Positions 9,537 to 18,239 of a stretch of DNA of 64,000 nt are shown in pieces. How positions within the stretch are numbered: the stretch's first letter is position 1; the number at the start of each line of letters is the position of its first letter. The notes under the pieces are model-generated. The model made no database searches. It worked only from the letters and a program-made list of their open reading frames with translations, and was not told the origin of the DNA. The position numbers and the translations under genes are program-made. Source of the DNA: JBEULC01 sp045504435 (lineage in GTDB: Bacteria > Pseudomonadota > Alphaproteobacteria > WRAU01 > Hepatincolaceae); the NCBI GenBank assembly GCA_045504435.1, contig JBEULC010000001.1, positions 682,001-746,000 on the forward strand, in the 5' to 3' direction.

Positions 9537-10886
9537 AATATAAAAACTCCAAACATTGTTACACAACTATAACCATACCACAAATTATATAATTGTAAAT
9601 ATTTTAATTGTATAAAAGAGGCAAATATAAAGGAATAATTATCTAAAAATTATTAGCTAAATTAGTATAAATGTGTTAAAGTAGGTAATTAATTTTACCC
9701 TTGTTAAAGCTTTAATTTCTTCTTTACTTAAATGCAAACTTCTTTAGAGCTCAGCTTATAAAAAATCTATCAAACTGCTAAATGTTAATTTGGTAAGCAA
9801 TGTGTGAAATTGTGTTAATAAGACTAGTATAAAAGAAAAGAAATAAATTTTTAAAGATACAGGGCTCTTAGTGGGTACATTTCACTTAGCCCATAAATAG
9901 AAGCCTTTAATTAGCCATATGTTAGAAGTTCTATATAGGTCATGCCAAGGAAATATGTAGTGATATTAAATTTTTTAAGGCATTTTAATAATCTTTAGCT
10001 TTATAAATTCCAAAGGTCTGGTTAAATGACGCTTCTTTTTAAGATTTTCAGAATCAGTGGGGGAGATCTAAATAATTTTATACACCTTAATTTTAGTATT
10101 AGTTAATTACTATTTAAAATCTTTGACTATTGCAATATTGATATAAGTTATTTTTTTAATGATGATTACCATGCCAGCATAATTAGTAAATGCGAAATTA
10201 TTTAATAGCGTCTTTTTGCCATCCTAAGAATTGGCAGGTAAAGAAAATATTGATATCAGCAGCAGTTATTTTTTGGATGTTATGGAAAATCTATCGTATC
10301 AAACATGCTTTGAGAATAACAATAAATTGCTTTTTTTAAAAGATCAAAATTTTTATCTAACAACTTAATCTAAAAAACATCTTCCTAAAGCGTTTACCTA
10401 GTAATTTTAAGTTGACAATCCTTAAAGCAAACCTGGCCCTTGATTACAACCCTATTGATTGTTTTATATAATAGGGAAGAATTTAGCTTATTAAGGCAAA
10501 ATTTGCAATTTAAACCTGAGATAGGCTCTTTCACCCAAAGTTAGATGTTATAATATAAGGAGGTCAAATTTGTATGTGTTTAAAAAGATTTTAATTGTCA
10601 CTATAATGTATAAAAACATTGGAAAAGTATAAATAAAAAGTGCAAGGTTAAAAGGGAGCAAAGCTAAAGTAATAATTAAAGTTGTACATTATATTAGTTT
10701 TTTATTTACGATAATATTTTTTAGATTATTTAAAAAAATAAAGGGTAAAAACGCACAGTCTAAAATATGGGAAATTATACTAATAAGCTACCAAAAAGGT
10801 AATTAAGTAAAAGGTTTGATGGGGTTTGCAGATATTTAAACCTTTGTATAATAAAATCAAAAAACGGAAAACTTGTTAAGGATATT
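9537..10886. other. Gene-poor stretch upstream of ptsG
   Basis: About 1.35 kb without a convincing gene. A 41-codon open stretch on the plus strand (about 10214-10339) has a hydrophobic middle but no start codon or binding site and resembles nothing I know. Scattered minus-strand fragments near 9850-10070 look faintly protein-like and could be decayed coding DNA. The ptsG promoter must lie near 9570-9660 but I cannot place it with confidence. Confidence 0.4.
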
Positions 10887-10961
10887 TGGTAGCAGAGGGG
10901 GGGATTGAACCCCCGACACAAGGATTATGATTCCTCTGCTCTACCACTGAGCTACTCTGCC
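10887..10961 (-). tRNA. tRNA-Met (CAT), elongator type
   Basis: The minus strand folds as a complete cloverleaf of 75 bases: acceptor GGCAGAG pairs with CTCTGCT, D stem GCTC/GAGC, anticodon stem GAGGA/TCCTT with loop ATCATAA (anticodon CAT), a T stem of G/C pairs with loop TTCAATC, and an encoded CCA end. The GGCAGAGTAGCTC start and the GAATCATAATCC anticodon arm resemble alphaproteobacterial elongator tRNA-Met rather than the initiator, which would begin with an unpaired C and have three G-C pairs in the anticodon stem. A lysidine-modified tRNA-Ile(CAT) is the alternative. Confidence 0.93.
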
Positions 10962-11327
10962 AAAAGATTAATAATGAAGTATAATAAAATTTTTGTAATA
11001 ACTCTATTTCTTACTACTTAACATAGACTAATAAATTATTATAAAATTATCAACTATAAAATTCCTTTTTTATTAATAATAAGGTGTATTTATAAAATAA
11101 CTTTACTTAATTAGGGAATTTAGTATTATTTTATAAGTAAAAGGGTAAGATAAATATTAATATTTAATAAAGCAATCTAAATAATCCCTCAATCTTATAA
11201 GTTTCTTCCCTATATTTTACTATAATTTTTCTGTTAACAGGTAATGTTATATGTTAAATACTTAATTTTTTAAACTTTAATAACGCCTATTACTAATTAA
11301 ATTGAAATTTTTAACTTGGGTATGATA
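10962..11327. other. Short gene-free stretch
   Basis: About 360 very AT-rich bases between the tRNA and the SOD-like gene on opposite strands. It should hold both promoters, but no clear -35/-10 pair stands out. Confidence 0.4.
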
Positions 11328-12512
11328 ATGAAAAAAATGATGATCATATTATTAAGCACTTATATGACATACACAAATGCTTATGGGGCAAATTTACATG
11401 CAGCCACGTCGTCATCGCCTTTGGCTCCAATTCCTGCTCCCCCTATAGCCACCCCTAATACTTCAACTCCATCTGCTATGGCTAATACCAATATAACTTC
11501 TAGGCCTAACAATAATATTAGCCCAACTCCTGCTACTGCAGCAGCTACTTTAAATCCTACCTCCACTCCTTCATCAGTTAATAACACTAATACTGCAAGC
11601 AATAATCTAGGTAGGTCTACTTCTAGCGCGGTTAGCGCTAATGCTAGTCCTTCTAAAGCAGAAAGCACCCAGACTAACTTAAATTCAACTGCTTCTAGGG
11701 TTTCTCCTAATGTAATTGCCACACCTGCAGATCCTAATCTAGGAAAGGGTACTAATAGTGGAACGCTTAATAATAGGCCTACAAATAATATGAATCCTAA
11801 TGATAATCCTTCTATATCTAATGATAAGACCTTTACTAGTACACTTTCTACAGGAGTAGCTTCTAACAGTAAGGGAGCAACTGAGAGGCAAATGTCAACT
11901 CAGCCAAATACTCAACCTATTTTAGGGCAGCCAAACGTGCAGACTATGGGCAACCAAACAGCAAATTCAGCTACACATGTACTTACAGAAGGTAATGAGG
12001 CTAATAATGGGAATGCTAGTGATAATTCTATGCCTCCTACCGTGATAACTACAAAAATAGTAGTGAATTTACAAACTCTTACGAGTCGTGCCAGCGATAT
12101 AGGAACAATTTTGATTGAAGAAACCCCTTATGGATTATTACTTACCCTCAAATTAAGAGGTATAACACCTGGTTTACATGGCTTAGCTATACATGACAAT
12201 CCCTCCTGTGAAGCAGAGGTAGTCAATGGCATTAATGTGGCGGGCTTAAAAGCAGGAGGACATTATGATCCACAACAAAACGGCAAACACGGAGGACCTT
12301 TTGAGGAAAATTCACATTTAGGGGATTTGCCCGTAATTTATGCTGATATGGCTGGAGTAGTTAATTATCAAGTACTAGCTCCTAGAATTAAAAGTATTTC
12401 TGAGATCTTTAATCGCTCTATCATTGTGCATATGAATAATGATAATTATTCTGAGCAACCTGAGTTATTAGGGGGAGCAGGTGGCAGATTAGCTTGTGGA
12501 ATTATTAAATAA
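11328..12512 (+). CDS. Secreted Cu/Zn superoxide dismutase-like protein with long disordered linker
   Basis: The protein of about 394 residues has three parts: a signal peptide (MKKMMIILLSTYMTYTNAYG), a linker of about 220 residues of Asn, Thr, Ser, Pro and Ala, and a C-terminal SodC domain (about 245-394). SodC removes superoxide in the periplasm or outside the cell. Most of the active site is present: bridging and zinc His in GGHYDP, KHGGP and HLGDLP, zinc Asp in YADMAG, a copper His in SIIVHMNNDN, the guiding Arg in GGRLACG, and both disulphide Cys. The family motif GFHVH, however, reads GLAIH here, so the first copper His is Ala (GCT). Copper binding and dismutase activity are therefore in doubt. 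ATG 11328 has GGG 7 bases upstream; ATG 11322 and TTG 11316 are less likely. ygfZ follows 27 bases later on the same strand. Confidence 0.85.
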   Translation: MKKMMIILLSTYMTYTNAYGANLHAATSSSPLAPIPAPPIATPNTSTPSAMANTNITSRPNNNISPTPATAAATLNPTSTPSSVNNTNTASNNLGRSTSSAVSANASPSKAESTQTNLNSTASRVSPNVIATPADPNLGKGTNSGTLNNRPTNNMNPNDNPSISNDKTFTSTLSTGVASNSKGATERQMSTQPNTQPILGQPNVQTMGNQTANSATHVLTEGNEANNGNASDNSMPPTVITTKIVVNLQTLTSRASDIGTILIEETPYGLLLTLKLRGITPGLHGLAIHDNPSCEAEVVNGINVAGLKAGGHYDPQQNGKHGGPFEENSHLGDLPVIYADMAGVVNYQVLAPRIKSISEIFNRSIIVHMNNDNYSEQPELLGGAGGRLACGIIK

Positions 12513-12539
12513 GTTATATATAAATTTACCAATGAGCCG

Positions 12540-13541
12540 ATGATGCAATTTTCTCTAATTCAATTACCACGAGCTATTATAAAAATTGAAGGTCCAGATC
12601 GTAAGCTCTTTTTACAAGGTCTAATTAGTAATGATATTAATAAATTAGAGAAAATAGATGAGATAGAACCCCCTAATAAAGTTTTTAGGGGCCTATACAC
12701 TGGACTTTTTACTAATAAAGGACGTTATGATTTTGATTTTTTTGTTATTTTATTTAAAGATTATTATTTAATTGATGTACAGCAAAATGCTAGTAGCATT
12801 TTATTAAATAAACTAAAGTTTTATAAGCTAATTTCTAAAATCAGTATTTCTCTACAAGAGCAGCAGAAGGTTTTTGCGCTTCTTTTTTTAAATGTAAATG
12901 CCGAAAAAGAAGATAGCGCTAATACACTTTTAAATTTTATTACAGCTAATCTTAACCAATTTCCTGATTTATTGGTATATCAGGATTTAAGAGTAAAGAA
13001 CATGGGTTTTAGGATACTCACCCCCCTTGAGAGTAAGCCACTTTATTCTTTATTAAGTAGCGTTACTAAAAGTAATTCTAACATGAATATTAACCCAGGG
13101 GAAATTCAAGAATACGATTATTTTCGTTATATTAATGGGATTTTACAGCAAGAAGAGCTGATTAGAGAAAAATCTATTCCCCTTGAAGTAGGGTTTGATG
13201 AACTAAACGCTATAGCCTATAATAAAGGTTGTTATTTAGGGCAAGAATTTACTAATTCTTGCAAAAATCTATTAGTCATAAGGAAAAGAGTTATACCCTT
13301 TGTAATGGGAAATAAGGAAGAAGGTGTAGAGATAAAAGTAGGGGATAAAGTTTACATAAAAGCTTTAAATCTAGAAGAAAAACACAATCTGGAAGTTGGA
13401 GAGATTTTAGGTATTAAAAGCATAGGGAATGCCAAAATATGTCTACTAGTGCTTTTTAAAATGGAATTTATTAAAGAAACAGTTTATTATCAAGATATAA
13501 CATTACAAGCTATTATACCTAACTGGCTTAATTATAGTTAA
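12540..13541 (+). CDS. ygfZ: YgfZ/GcvT-like folate-binding Fe-S cluster maintenance protein
   Basis: YgfZ uses tetrahydrofolate and supports assembly or repair of certain Fe-S proteins. The 333 residues start with the family's SLIQLPRAIIKIEGPDRKLF region and the FLQGLISND motif, and carry the signature KGCYLGQE (about residues 229-236) that contains the functional Cys. Length fits the bacterial family. It begins 27 bases after the SOD-like gene and may be co-transcribed with it. Two ATGs lie side by side (12540 and 12543), a difference of one residue. Confidence 0.9.
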   Translation: MMQFSLIQLPRAIIKIEGPDRKLFLQGLISNDINKLEKIDEIEPPNKVFRGLYTGLFTNKGRYDFDFFVILFKDYYLIDVQQNASSILLNKLKFYKLISKISISLQEQQKVFALLFLNVNAEKEDSANTLLNFITANLNQFPDLLVYQDLRVKNMGFRILTPLESKPLYSLLSSVTKSNSNMNINPGEIQEYDYFRYINGILQQEELIREKSIPLEVGFDELNAIAYNKGCYLGQEFTNSCKNLLVIRKRVIPFVMGNKEEGVEIKVGDKVYIKALNLEEKHNLEVGEILGIKSIGNAKICLLVLFKMEFIKETVYYQDITLQAIIPNWLNYS

Positions 13542-13641
13542 AAGAGTAAAATAAGCTATGATTAAAAAAGCTATATAGATTAAAACCTAATACCATTAGT
13601 AGGTTAGCAAATGTAAGTAATAACTAACCTAATATTGATAA

Positions 13642-15015
13642 TTAAGACTTAATAGAGATATTTTCAATAAATATATTAATATCTTGATCAAGTTTATTAA
13701 ATAATTCTATTTTTTGCTGCGCTAAGGTTTCCTCCTTATTAACTAAATTAGTTAAAGTAGATAAGTGGGTTTCCTCACCTAAATTGCGATTTTTAAGGCC
13801 TAAATTAGCCAATGCTAAAATCTCTTTATTAATATCTTTAAGGGATTTTCCATATAAAGAAAGCTCAAGACCTTTGGTAGGAATTGCTTGTTTTAAAACC
13901 ATAAGATCTTTATATTGCCACTTGTTAACTAAATTATAAGCATTATCTAAAGCTGCATCATCATACAATAAACCCACAAATAAAGCAGAAAGTGATAAAA
14001 GATAATTTTGGTCAGGACAATCAGCGGAGCGGGTTTCTATGTAGGTTTTTAAGCGCACATCAGGGAATAAAGTAGAAAGGTGTAAGATAAAATCTGCTAA
14101 AATGGGTATAATTTCTTTACCTTGATTATCCTTTAATTTAACTTCGCCACTTAAAAAGCTTTGGAAAGTAATTTGTGGGATTTTAAGGTAATGGTCTTCT
14201 CTTTTTACAAAATACATCGGCACTGTTAAAGCGTAATCCACATATTTTTCTATATTAAAATCTCCTGTAAAAGCAAAAGGTAAAAGGCCAGAGCGCTGAT
14301 TATCAGTATCAAGCCATATTTGACTACGATAAGTAAGATAATTGCTAAGTTTACCGTTGATTAACGGAGAATTAGCGTACATGGCGGCGACCAAAGGCTG
14401 GAGATAAAGACTAGCCTTAAATTTTTTAGCTAAATCATCTTCAGAACTAAAATCCATATTAGTTTGCAAAGTGCACGTTTGTTTCATCATACGTTGCCCT
14501 AAAGAGCCAACTTTAGGCATATAATTATACATAAAATTATATCTATCTTTAGGCATTAAAGGCAAATCTTTAAGATCATATTTAGGATTAAAGCCTAAGG
14601 TAAAAATCCCGATATTTTTATCTTCTAAAATAGGTAGAACTTCTTTAAAATACAATTGTACTAGTGTGTTTAAATCATTAAGGTTACTTACAGGATTGGA
14701 AGAATATTCAAATTGTCCTGCAGGTTCTAAAGAAATTGCTCCTGTAGCACCTGCTAAACCAATTATAAATCCGTTTTCTATAACGGGTTGCCATTTCTTT
14801 TTATCAAAGGCATTCAAAATACCTTTAATATTATGCTGATTTCCCCCATCTGCCTCATCGTTAGAATATTCATAAGCCACAGGGGTAAAATCAGCTTTAT
14901 TATATAAAAAGCTTTCAAATTCTACACCTACTTTATGGGTATTTTTGGGCTTACAGCCACTTAAAATATAATTTATTAGTTGCGCTTTATTAGTTAAGTG
15001 CTCTTTGGGATTCAT
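13642..15015 (-). CDS. gshA: Glutamate-cysteine ligase (plant/alphaproteobacterial type)
   Basis: Catalyses the first step of glutathione synthesis, joining glutamate to cysteine with ATP. The 457 residues match the GCS2 family found in plants and alphaproteobacteria: an N-terminal KVGVEFESFLY stretch corresponds to the IGTEHEKF motif, then GATGAISLEPAGQFEYSS and RMMKQTCTLQTNMDFSSEDD, both typical. The gene lies 54 bases downstream of rsmE on the same strand, a pairing common in this class. Glutathione would also be the co-substrate of the two glutaredoxin genes in this window (33911-34294 and 38547-39176). Confidence 0.93.
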   Translation of the reverse strand: MNPKEHLTNKAQLINYILSGCKPKNTHKVGVEFESFLYNKADFTPVAYEYSNDEADGGNQHNIKGILNAFDKKKWQPVIENGFIIGLAGATGAISLEPAGQFEYSSNPVSNLNDLNTLVQLYFKEVLPILEDKNIGIFTLGFNPKYDLKDLPLMPKDRYNFMYNYMPKVGSLGQRMMKQTCTLQTNMDFSSEDDLAKKFKASLYLQPLVAAMYANSPLINGKLSNYLTYRSQIWLDTDNQRSGLLPFAFTGDFNIEKYVDYALTVPMYFVKREDHYLKIPQITFQSFLSGEVKLKDNQGKEIIPILADFILHLSTLFPDVRLKTYIETRSADCPDQNYLLSLSALFVGLLYDDAALDNAYNLVNKWQYKDLMVLKQAIPTKGLELSLYGKSLKDINKEILALANLGLKNRNLGEETHLSTLTNLVNKEETLAQQKIELFNKLDQDINIFIENISIKS

Positions 15016-15069
15016 TATAATCTCTTAATGTGGTGATAATTACTCAATAAAATACAGATAGTATGTTTT

Positions 15070-15894
15070 TTATAAAATACAAGTGAGCGCTTGGTAATTT
15101 ATAATAGCAGCCAGACAAGCAGTTTCAGATTTTAATATATTACCCTGCAAATAAACAGAGGAAATAATCTTTAAGGAGCTTAATATTTCTTGTTCTTTAT
15201 AAGAAAATCCCCCTTCTGGACCAACAATAAAAATCGCATCTTTAATTTTTGTTTGCACTAAAAGCTTTTGGCGTAAAAATTGGTAAAAGTCAATACCATT
15301 TTTCTTTTCATTTAGCCAAAATATATGAGGTAAGTATTCTGTATTTTGGTTATCAGCTAGATTAATCAAATAAGTAAGAAAAATTTCTAAAGATTTTGCG
15401 GGATGAATTAAAGGAAGATCAAGCCGCCCGCATTGTTGAACTGCACTTTTAACTTTTTGTTGGAGCTTTTCCACCGGTTGTGTATTGTTAACTGTGTAAT
15501 TGGTTATAATAGGGGTAATTTCATTAATGCCAAGCTCAGTTGATTTTTCTAAAACAAAATCATTAGCTTCTTTTTTTAAAGGCGCATAGGCAAGGTGTAA
15601 ATTAAATAAGGGCTTTTGGTAAGAGTTTAGTTTTTTTAAAATATGTAACACTAAATTACTTTTAGTAATTTTAACTATACGACATAAAAATTCACCATGT
15701 TTTTCATTAAATAAACTGATATATTCTTCGGTCTTAGCTCGTAACACTATGGCTAAATGATGAAAAATTTCGCCGCTAATTTCAATTTCTTTAGGGGTAG
15801 TTTCTTGAGAACCAGTTTTTTTATTGGGATCAATATAGTCAGAGAAGGCAAAATCAAAATAAAAACGGCTTTTAATCTTATAAATAGCAGGCAA
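15070..15894 (-). CDS. rsmE: 16S rRNA m3U1498 methyltransferase RsmE
   Basis: Methylates U1498 of 16S rRNA using SAM; a SPOUT-fold enzyme. The 274 residues show the N-terminal PUA-like region (HHLAIVLRAK) and the SPOUT knot signature IVGPEGGFSYKEQE followed by ILKSETACLAAI, where the family has ILR.ETA. The start appears to be TTG at 15894, with AAGGA five to six bases upstream; the first in-frame residues after it match the family N-terminus. First gene of an rsmE-gshA operon, divergent from ubiA. Confidence 0.92.
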   Translation of the reverse strand: MPAIYKIKSRFYFDFAFSDYIDPNKKTGSQETTPKEIEISGEIFHHLAIVLRAKTEEYISLFNEKHGEFLCRIVKITKSNLVLHILKKLNSYQKPLFNLHLAYAPLKKEANDFVLEKSTELGINEITPIITNYTVNNTQPVEKLQQKVKSAVQQCGRLDLPLIHPAKSLEIFLTYLINLADNQNTEYLPHIFWLNEKKNGIDFYQFLRQKLLVQTKIKDAIFIVGPEGGFSYKEQEILSSLKIISSVYLQGNILKSETACLAAIINYQALTCIL

Positions 15895-16267
15895 GTTATT
15901 ATTCCTTAGATTTTATTAAAGGTAGTATAGTTAAAGAAGGATTTATTAATTATAACTTATCTATTAAAATTAATATAGTCTGTACCTTACAGGTTAGGGC
16001 TATAGCGGGAGCGATTAGGGCAAAATAAGGGCTTCAATGCATTGATATACTTTAAGGTAATAAAATTATAAATACACTATTAAAAGGCGTATTAAGTTTA
16101 AGTACGGATCTAATGCTTATAGGGGATTCAGCTGTAATTTAAGCAGATTTGCTGTAGATTATTAAAATCAAGCCTCTGTGGACAATATTGCTTAGCGATT
16201 AATTAATTTCCAATTAATATTAAATTAAGGAATTATATTAAGCTATTGGCTTTTTATTAATATCTAG
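15895..16267. other. Divergent rsmE/ubiA intergenic region, possible small RNA
   Basis: No coding frame is supported. The patch 15980-16200 is richer in G+C than the surrounding DNA, and the region ends in a clear intrinsic terminator (16268-16296) that lies before, not after, ubiA. This layout would suit a small RNA or a terminated leader transcript. No family was recognised. Confidence 0.35.
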
Positions 16268-16296
16268 AAAAAAGGGTTTAATTTAGGCCCTTTTTT
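16268..16296 (+). terminator. Intrinsic terminator upstream of ubiA
   Basis: A 9-bp stem AAAAAAGGG/CCCTTTTTT with an 11-base loop, ending in six T. It lies 80 bases before the ubiA start on the same strand, so it either ends a short upstream transcript or attenuates ubiA. Confidence 0.65.
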
Positions 16297-16376
16297 GTTG
16301 GGTTTTATTGATTATAGTATGGTAAAGTTATTAGATAAAAAATTAAATAAAAATAAAATTTCTGAAGGGAAGTTAA

Positions 16377-17306
16377 ATGTTAAAAAAATTGGCACCTTAC
16401 TTTTACTTAGCAAGATTGCATTCACTTGCTGGAGTCTTTTTACTACTTTTACCTTCTTATTGGTCTTTAGCTCTAAATTCTAGATTGAAAGATTCTTTAA
16501 AAAAATTAAATGTTGGGAATTTAGGGGAACAATTAGAGACGTTTGCTAGCTTATTAAATAAAGCAGATTTTTATAGAGAAATATACTATTATTTGATTTT
16601 TTTAATAGGGGCTATTTGTATGCGCTCCTTTGGCTGCGTAATTAATGATATTGCAGATAGAAATGTGGATAAATTAGTAGCTAGGACTAAAAATCGCCCT
16701 TTAGCAGCAAATTTACTTAGCATAAAACAGGCCCTAATTTGGTCTAGCTTATTATTAATCTTCCCTATATTGATTTTTTTACAATTTAATAATTTTGCTA
16801 AATTAGTTGCTTTGTTATCGTTGATTTTTTTATTTGTTTACCCTTTTACTAAAAGATTTTTCCAAGCTCCCCAGTTAGTACTAGGCTTAACTTTTAACTT
16901 TGGAATTTTGTTGGCGGATGCTGTAGTTAACCATCAAATTTCCTATGGAAGTTGGCTCTTATATTTAGCAGCCATATTTTGGACTTTAGCTTATGATACT
17001 ATCTACGCTTATCAAGATTATAAAGATGATAAAATTAATCACATTAAATCTTTAGCTGTATTATTAGGAGAAAAACCCAAACCTTTTATTGCCTTTTTTT
17101 ACTTAATGATGGTAGGAATAATTATCTCCTTAGGGCTTTTAAAAGCCTTTAACGTATTATTTTTTATTTTACTTAGTTTAGGATTATTAAAAATACTTTA
17201 TGCTCTATATAAGTTAAATTTAACCAAGCCAACCCAATGTTTTGCCTTTTTTAAACTAAATATTTATTTATCAATAATTATCTGGATAGCCTTTTTATTA
17301 GGCTAA
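16377..17306 (+). CDS. ubiA: 4-hydroxybenzoate polyprenyltransferase UbiA
   Basis: Membrane enzyme that attaches the polyprenyl tail to 4-hydroxybenzoate in ubiquinone synthesis. Both Asp-rich Mg-diphosphate motifs are present: NDIADRNVD (90-98) and YQDYKDD in the second half. About eight hydrophobic segments are visible, and length (309) is typical. An insertion of about 30 residues (36-68) separates the first two membrane segments, which is unusual but leaves the motifs untouched. GAAGGGA precedes the ATG at 16377. It lies divergent from rsmE-gshA and converges on hugZ across a shared hairpin. With ubiD, ubiG and rquA elsewhere in the window, it supports retention of a quinone pathway. Confidence 0.94.
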   Translation: MLKKLAPYFYLARLHSLAGVFLLLLPSYWSLALNSRLKDSLKKLNVGNLGEQLETFASLLNKADFYREIYYYLIFLIGAICMRSFGCVINDIADRNVDKLVARTKNRPLAANLLSIKQALIWSSLLLIFPILIFLQFNNFAKLVALLSLIFLFVYPFTKRFFQAPQLVLGLTFNFGILLADAVVNHQISYGSWLLYLAAIFWTLAYDTIYAYQDYKDDKINHIKSLAVLLGEKPKPFIAFFYLMMVGIIISLGLLKAFNVLFFILLSLGLLKILYALYKLNLTKPTQCFAFFKLNIYLSIIIWIAFLLG

Positions 17307-17334
17307 ATACTTAATAAAATAAACAATAGAAACT

Positions 17335-17368
17335 AGAAGAGGAAGATAAAAAATTATCTTCCTCTTCT
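17335..17368. terminator. Hairpin between convergent ubiA and hugZ
   Basis: A perfect 15-bp stem (arms 17335-17349 and 17354-17368) with an AAAA loop sits between two converging genes and could stop transcription from both sides. Neither flank has a long T run, so efficiency is uncertain. Confidence 0.6.
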
Positions 17369-17399
17369 AAAGTAGCTTTAAAATATTGAGTTATAAGGC

Positions 17400-18182
17400 T
17401 TATATCGGTTTTTTAGAAGGGAATTGATGTCCTTTTCCATCTTTACCACCTGTAATTGGAGATGCCATAAATTTATTATTAAATACTTGAAGACCAAAGA
17501 TTTGGCCAAAGTTTTTAACATATCTGCCCTGGGTAAATTTTATTTTTACTAAAGTAAAGTCTGTCATTTTTCTTATTAAAGCCACACTTTTAGCTTCTTT
17601 TTTCTCAAAAGCCTCCATAATAGTATCAAAATGCTGATAATCTCTAGGTAAAAATTCAGCTATGGCTTTAAATCTTACTCTTTTTCTGGCAAAAACCTGA
17701 GTTGATTTGCTTTCATCTTCTAAAAACATTACCTCTAATTTATTATTTTGTTTTAAATTATCACAATGTTCTGTAACGGAACTAATATAAATGTAGTAAT
17801 TGTTATCATAAAAAGCGTAAGGTGCATAAGTAGCATAAGGTTCGTGATGATGGTCAGTGGTAGCTAAAATAATAGATTTTAAGGACCCTATGTGTTCATT
17901 AATTTCATCAGTTAAATCTAATGCTTCGGGTTTAGGAAGGTTTATCCTAGCTTCTTTAGACATATTAATTAATACTTCTTTTACATTGTGGTCTGTTATT
18001 TCCAGCGGTAAGGTAATGACCACTTTTTCAGTGTTATTTACTAATATTACCATACTGCTAAGTTTGATTTCTTGAATAGATGCGGCTTGCACATTATTAT
18101 GTTTAGCAAAATGTTTTACCATATTAATAATAGCATCCTCATGGCCTTCATTCATGTGGGAAATTGCACCAGATATTGACAT
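17400..18182 (-). CDS. hugZ: Haem oxygenase HugZ/HutZ family
   Basis: Cytoplasmic haem-degrading enzyme of the split-barrel (PNPOx-like) fold that releases iron from imported haem. The 260 residues fit Helicobacter/Campylobacter HugZ as I remember it: an N-terminal HMNEGHEDAIINMVKHF segment (DUF2470-like), the barrel part PYATYAPYAFYDNNYYIYIS, EVMFLEDESK, and the C-terminal GRYVKNFGQIF followed by a His near the end (GKGHQFP) that could be the haem ligand. It is the last gene of the hmuUVT operon, 57 bases after hmuT, which fits a role in using imported haem. Probably iron regulated, but no Fur box was located. Confidence 0.9.
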   Translation of the reverse strand: MSISGAISHMNEGHEDAIINMVKHFAKHNNVQAASIQEIKLSSMVILVNNTEKVVITLPLEITDHNVKEVLINMSKEARINLPKPEALDLTDEINEHIGSLKSIILATTDHHHEPYATYAPYAFYDNNYYIYISSVTEHCDNLKQNNKLEVMFLEDESKSTQVFARKRVRFKAIAEFLPRDYQHFDTIMEAFEKKEAKSVALIRKMTDFTLVKIKFTQGRYVKNFGQIFGLQVFNNKFMASPITGGKDGKGHQFPSKKPI

Positions 18183-18239
18183 TTGATTACCTCTTTAGTT
18201 AATTTTTAATTATTATACCCATATTTATATAAGAAAGTA

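Noticed and set aside
10574..10640. Very short open frame after an AAGGAGG-like sequence at 10558
   Set aside because: Good Shine-Dalgarno-like bases, but the ATG frame stops after six codons and the TTG frame after 20. No support for a peptide gene.
11381..11722. 113-codon hydrophobic frame antisense to the SOD-like linker
   Set aside because: A shadow of the Thr/Pro/Ala-rich linker codons. No start context, and it is covered by a real gene.
16170..16185. DnaA-box-like CTGTGGACAA near 16172 and TTTTCCACA near 21033
   Set aside because: Isolated single boxes with no cluster and no origin-like context; expected by chance in AT-rich DNA.
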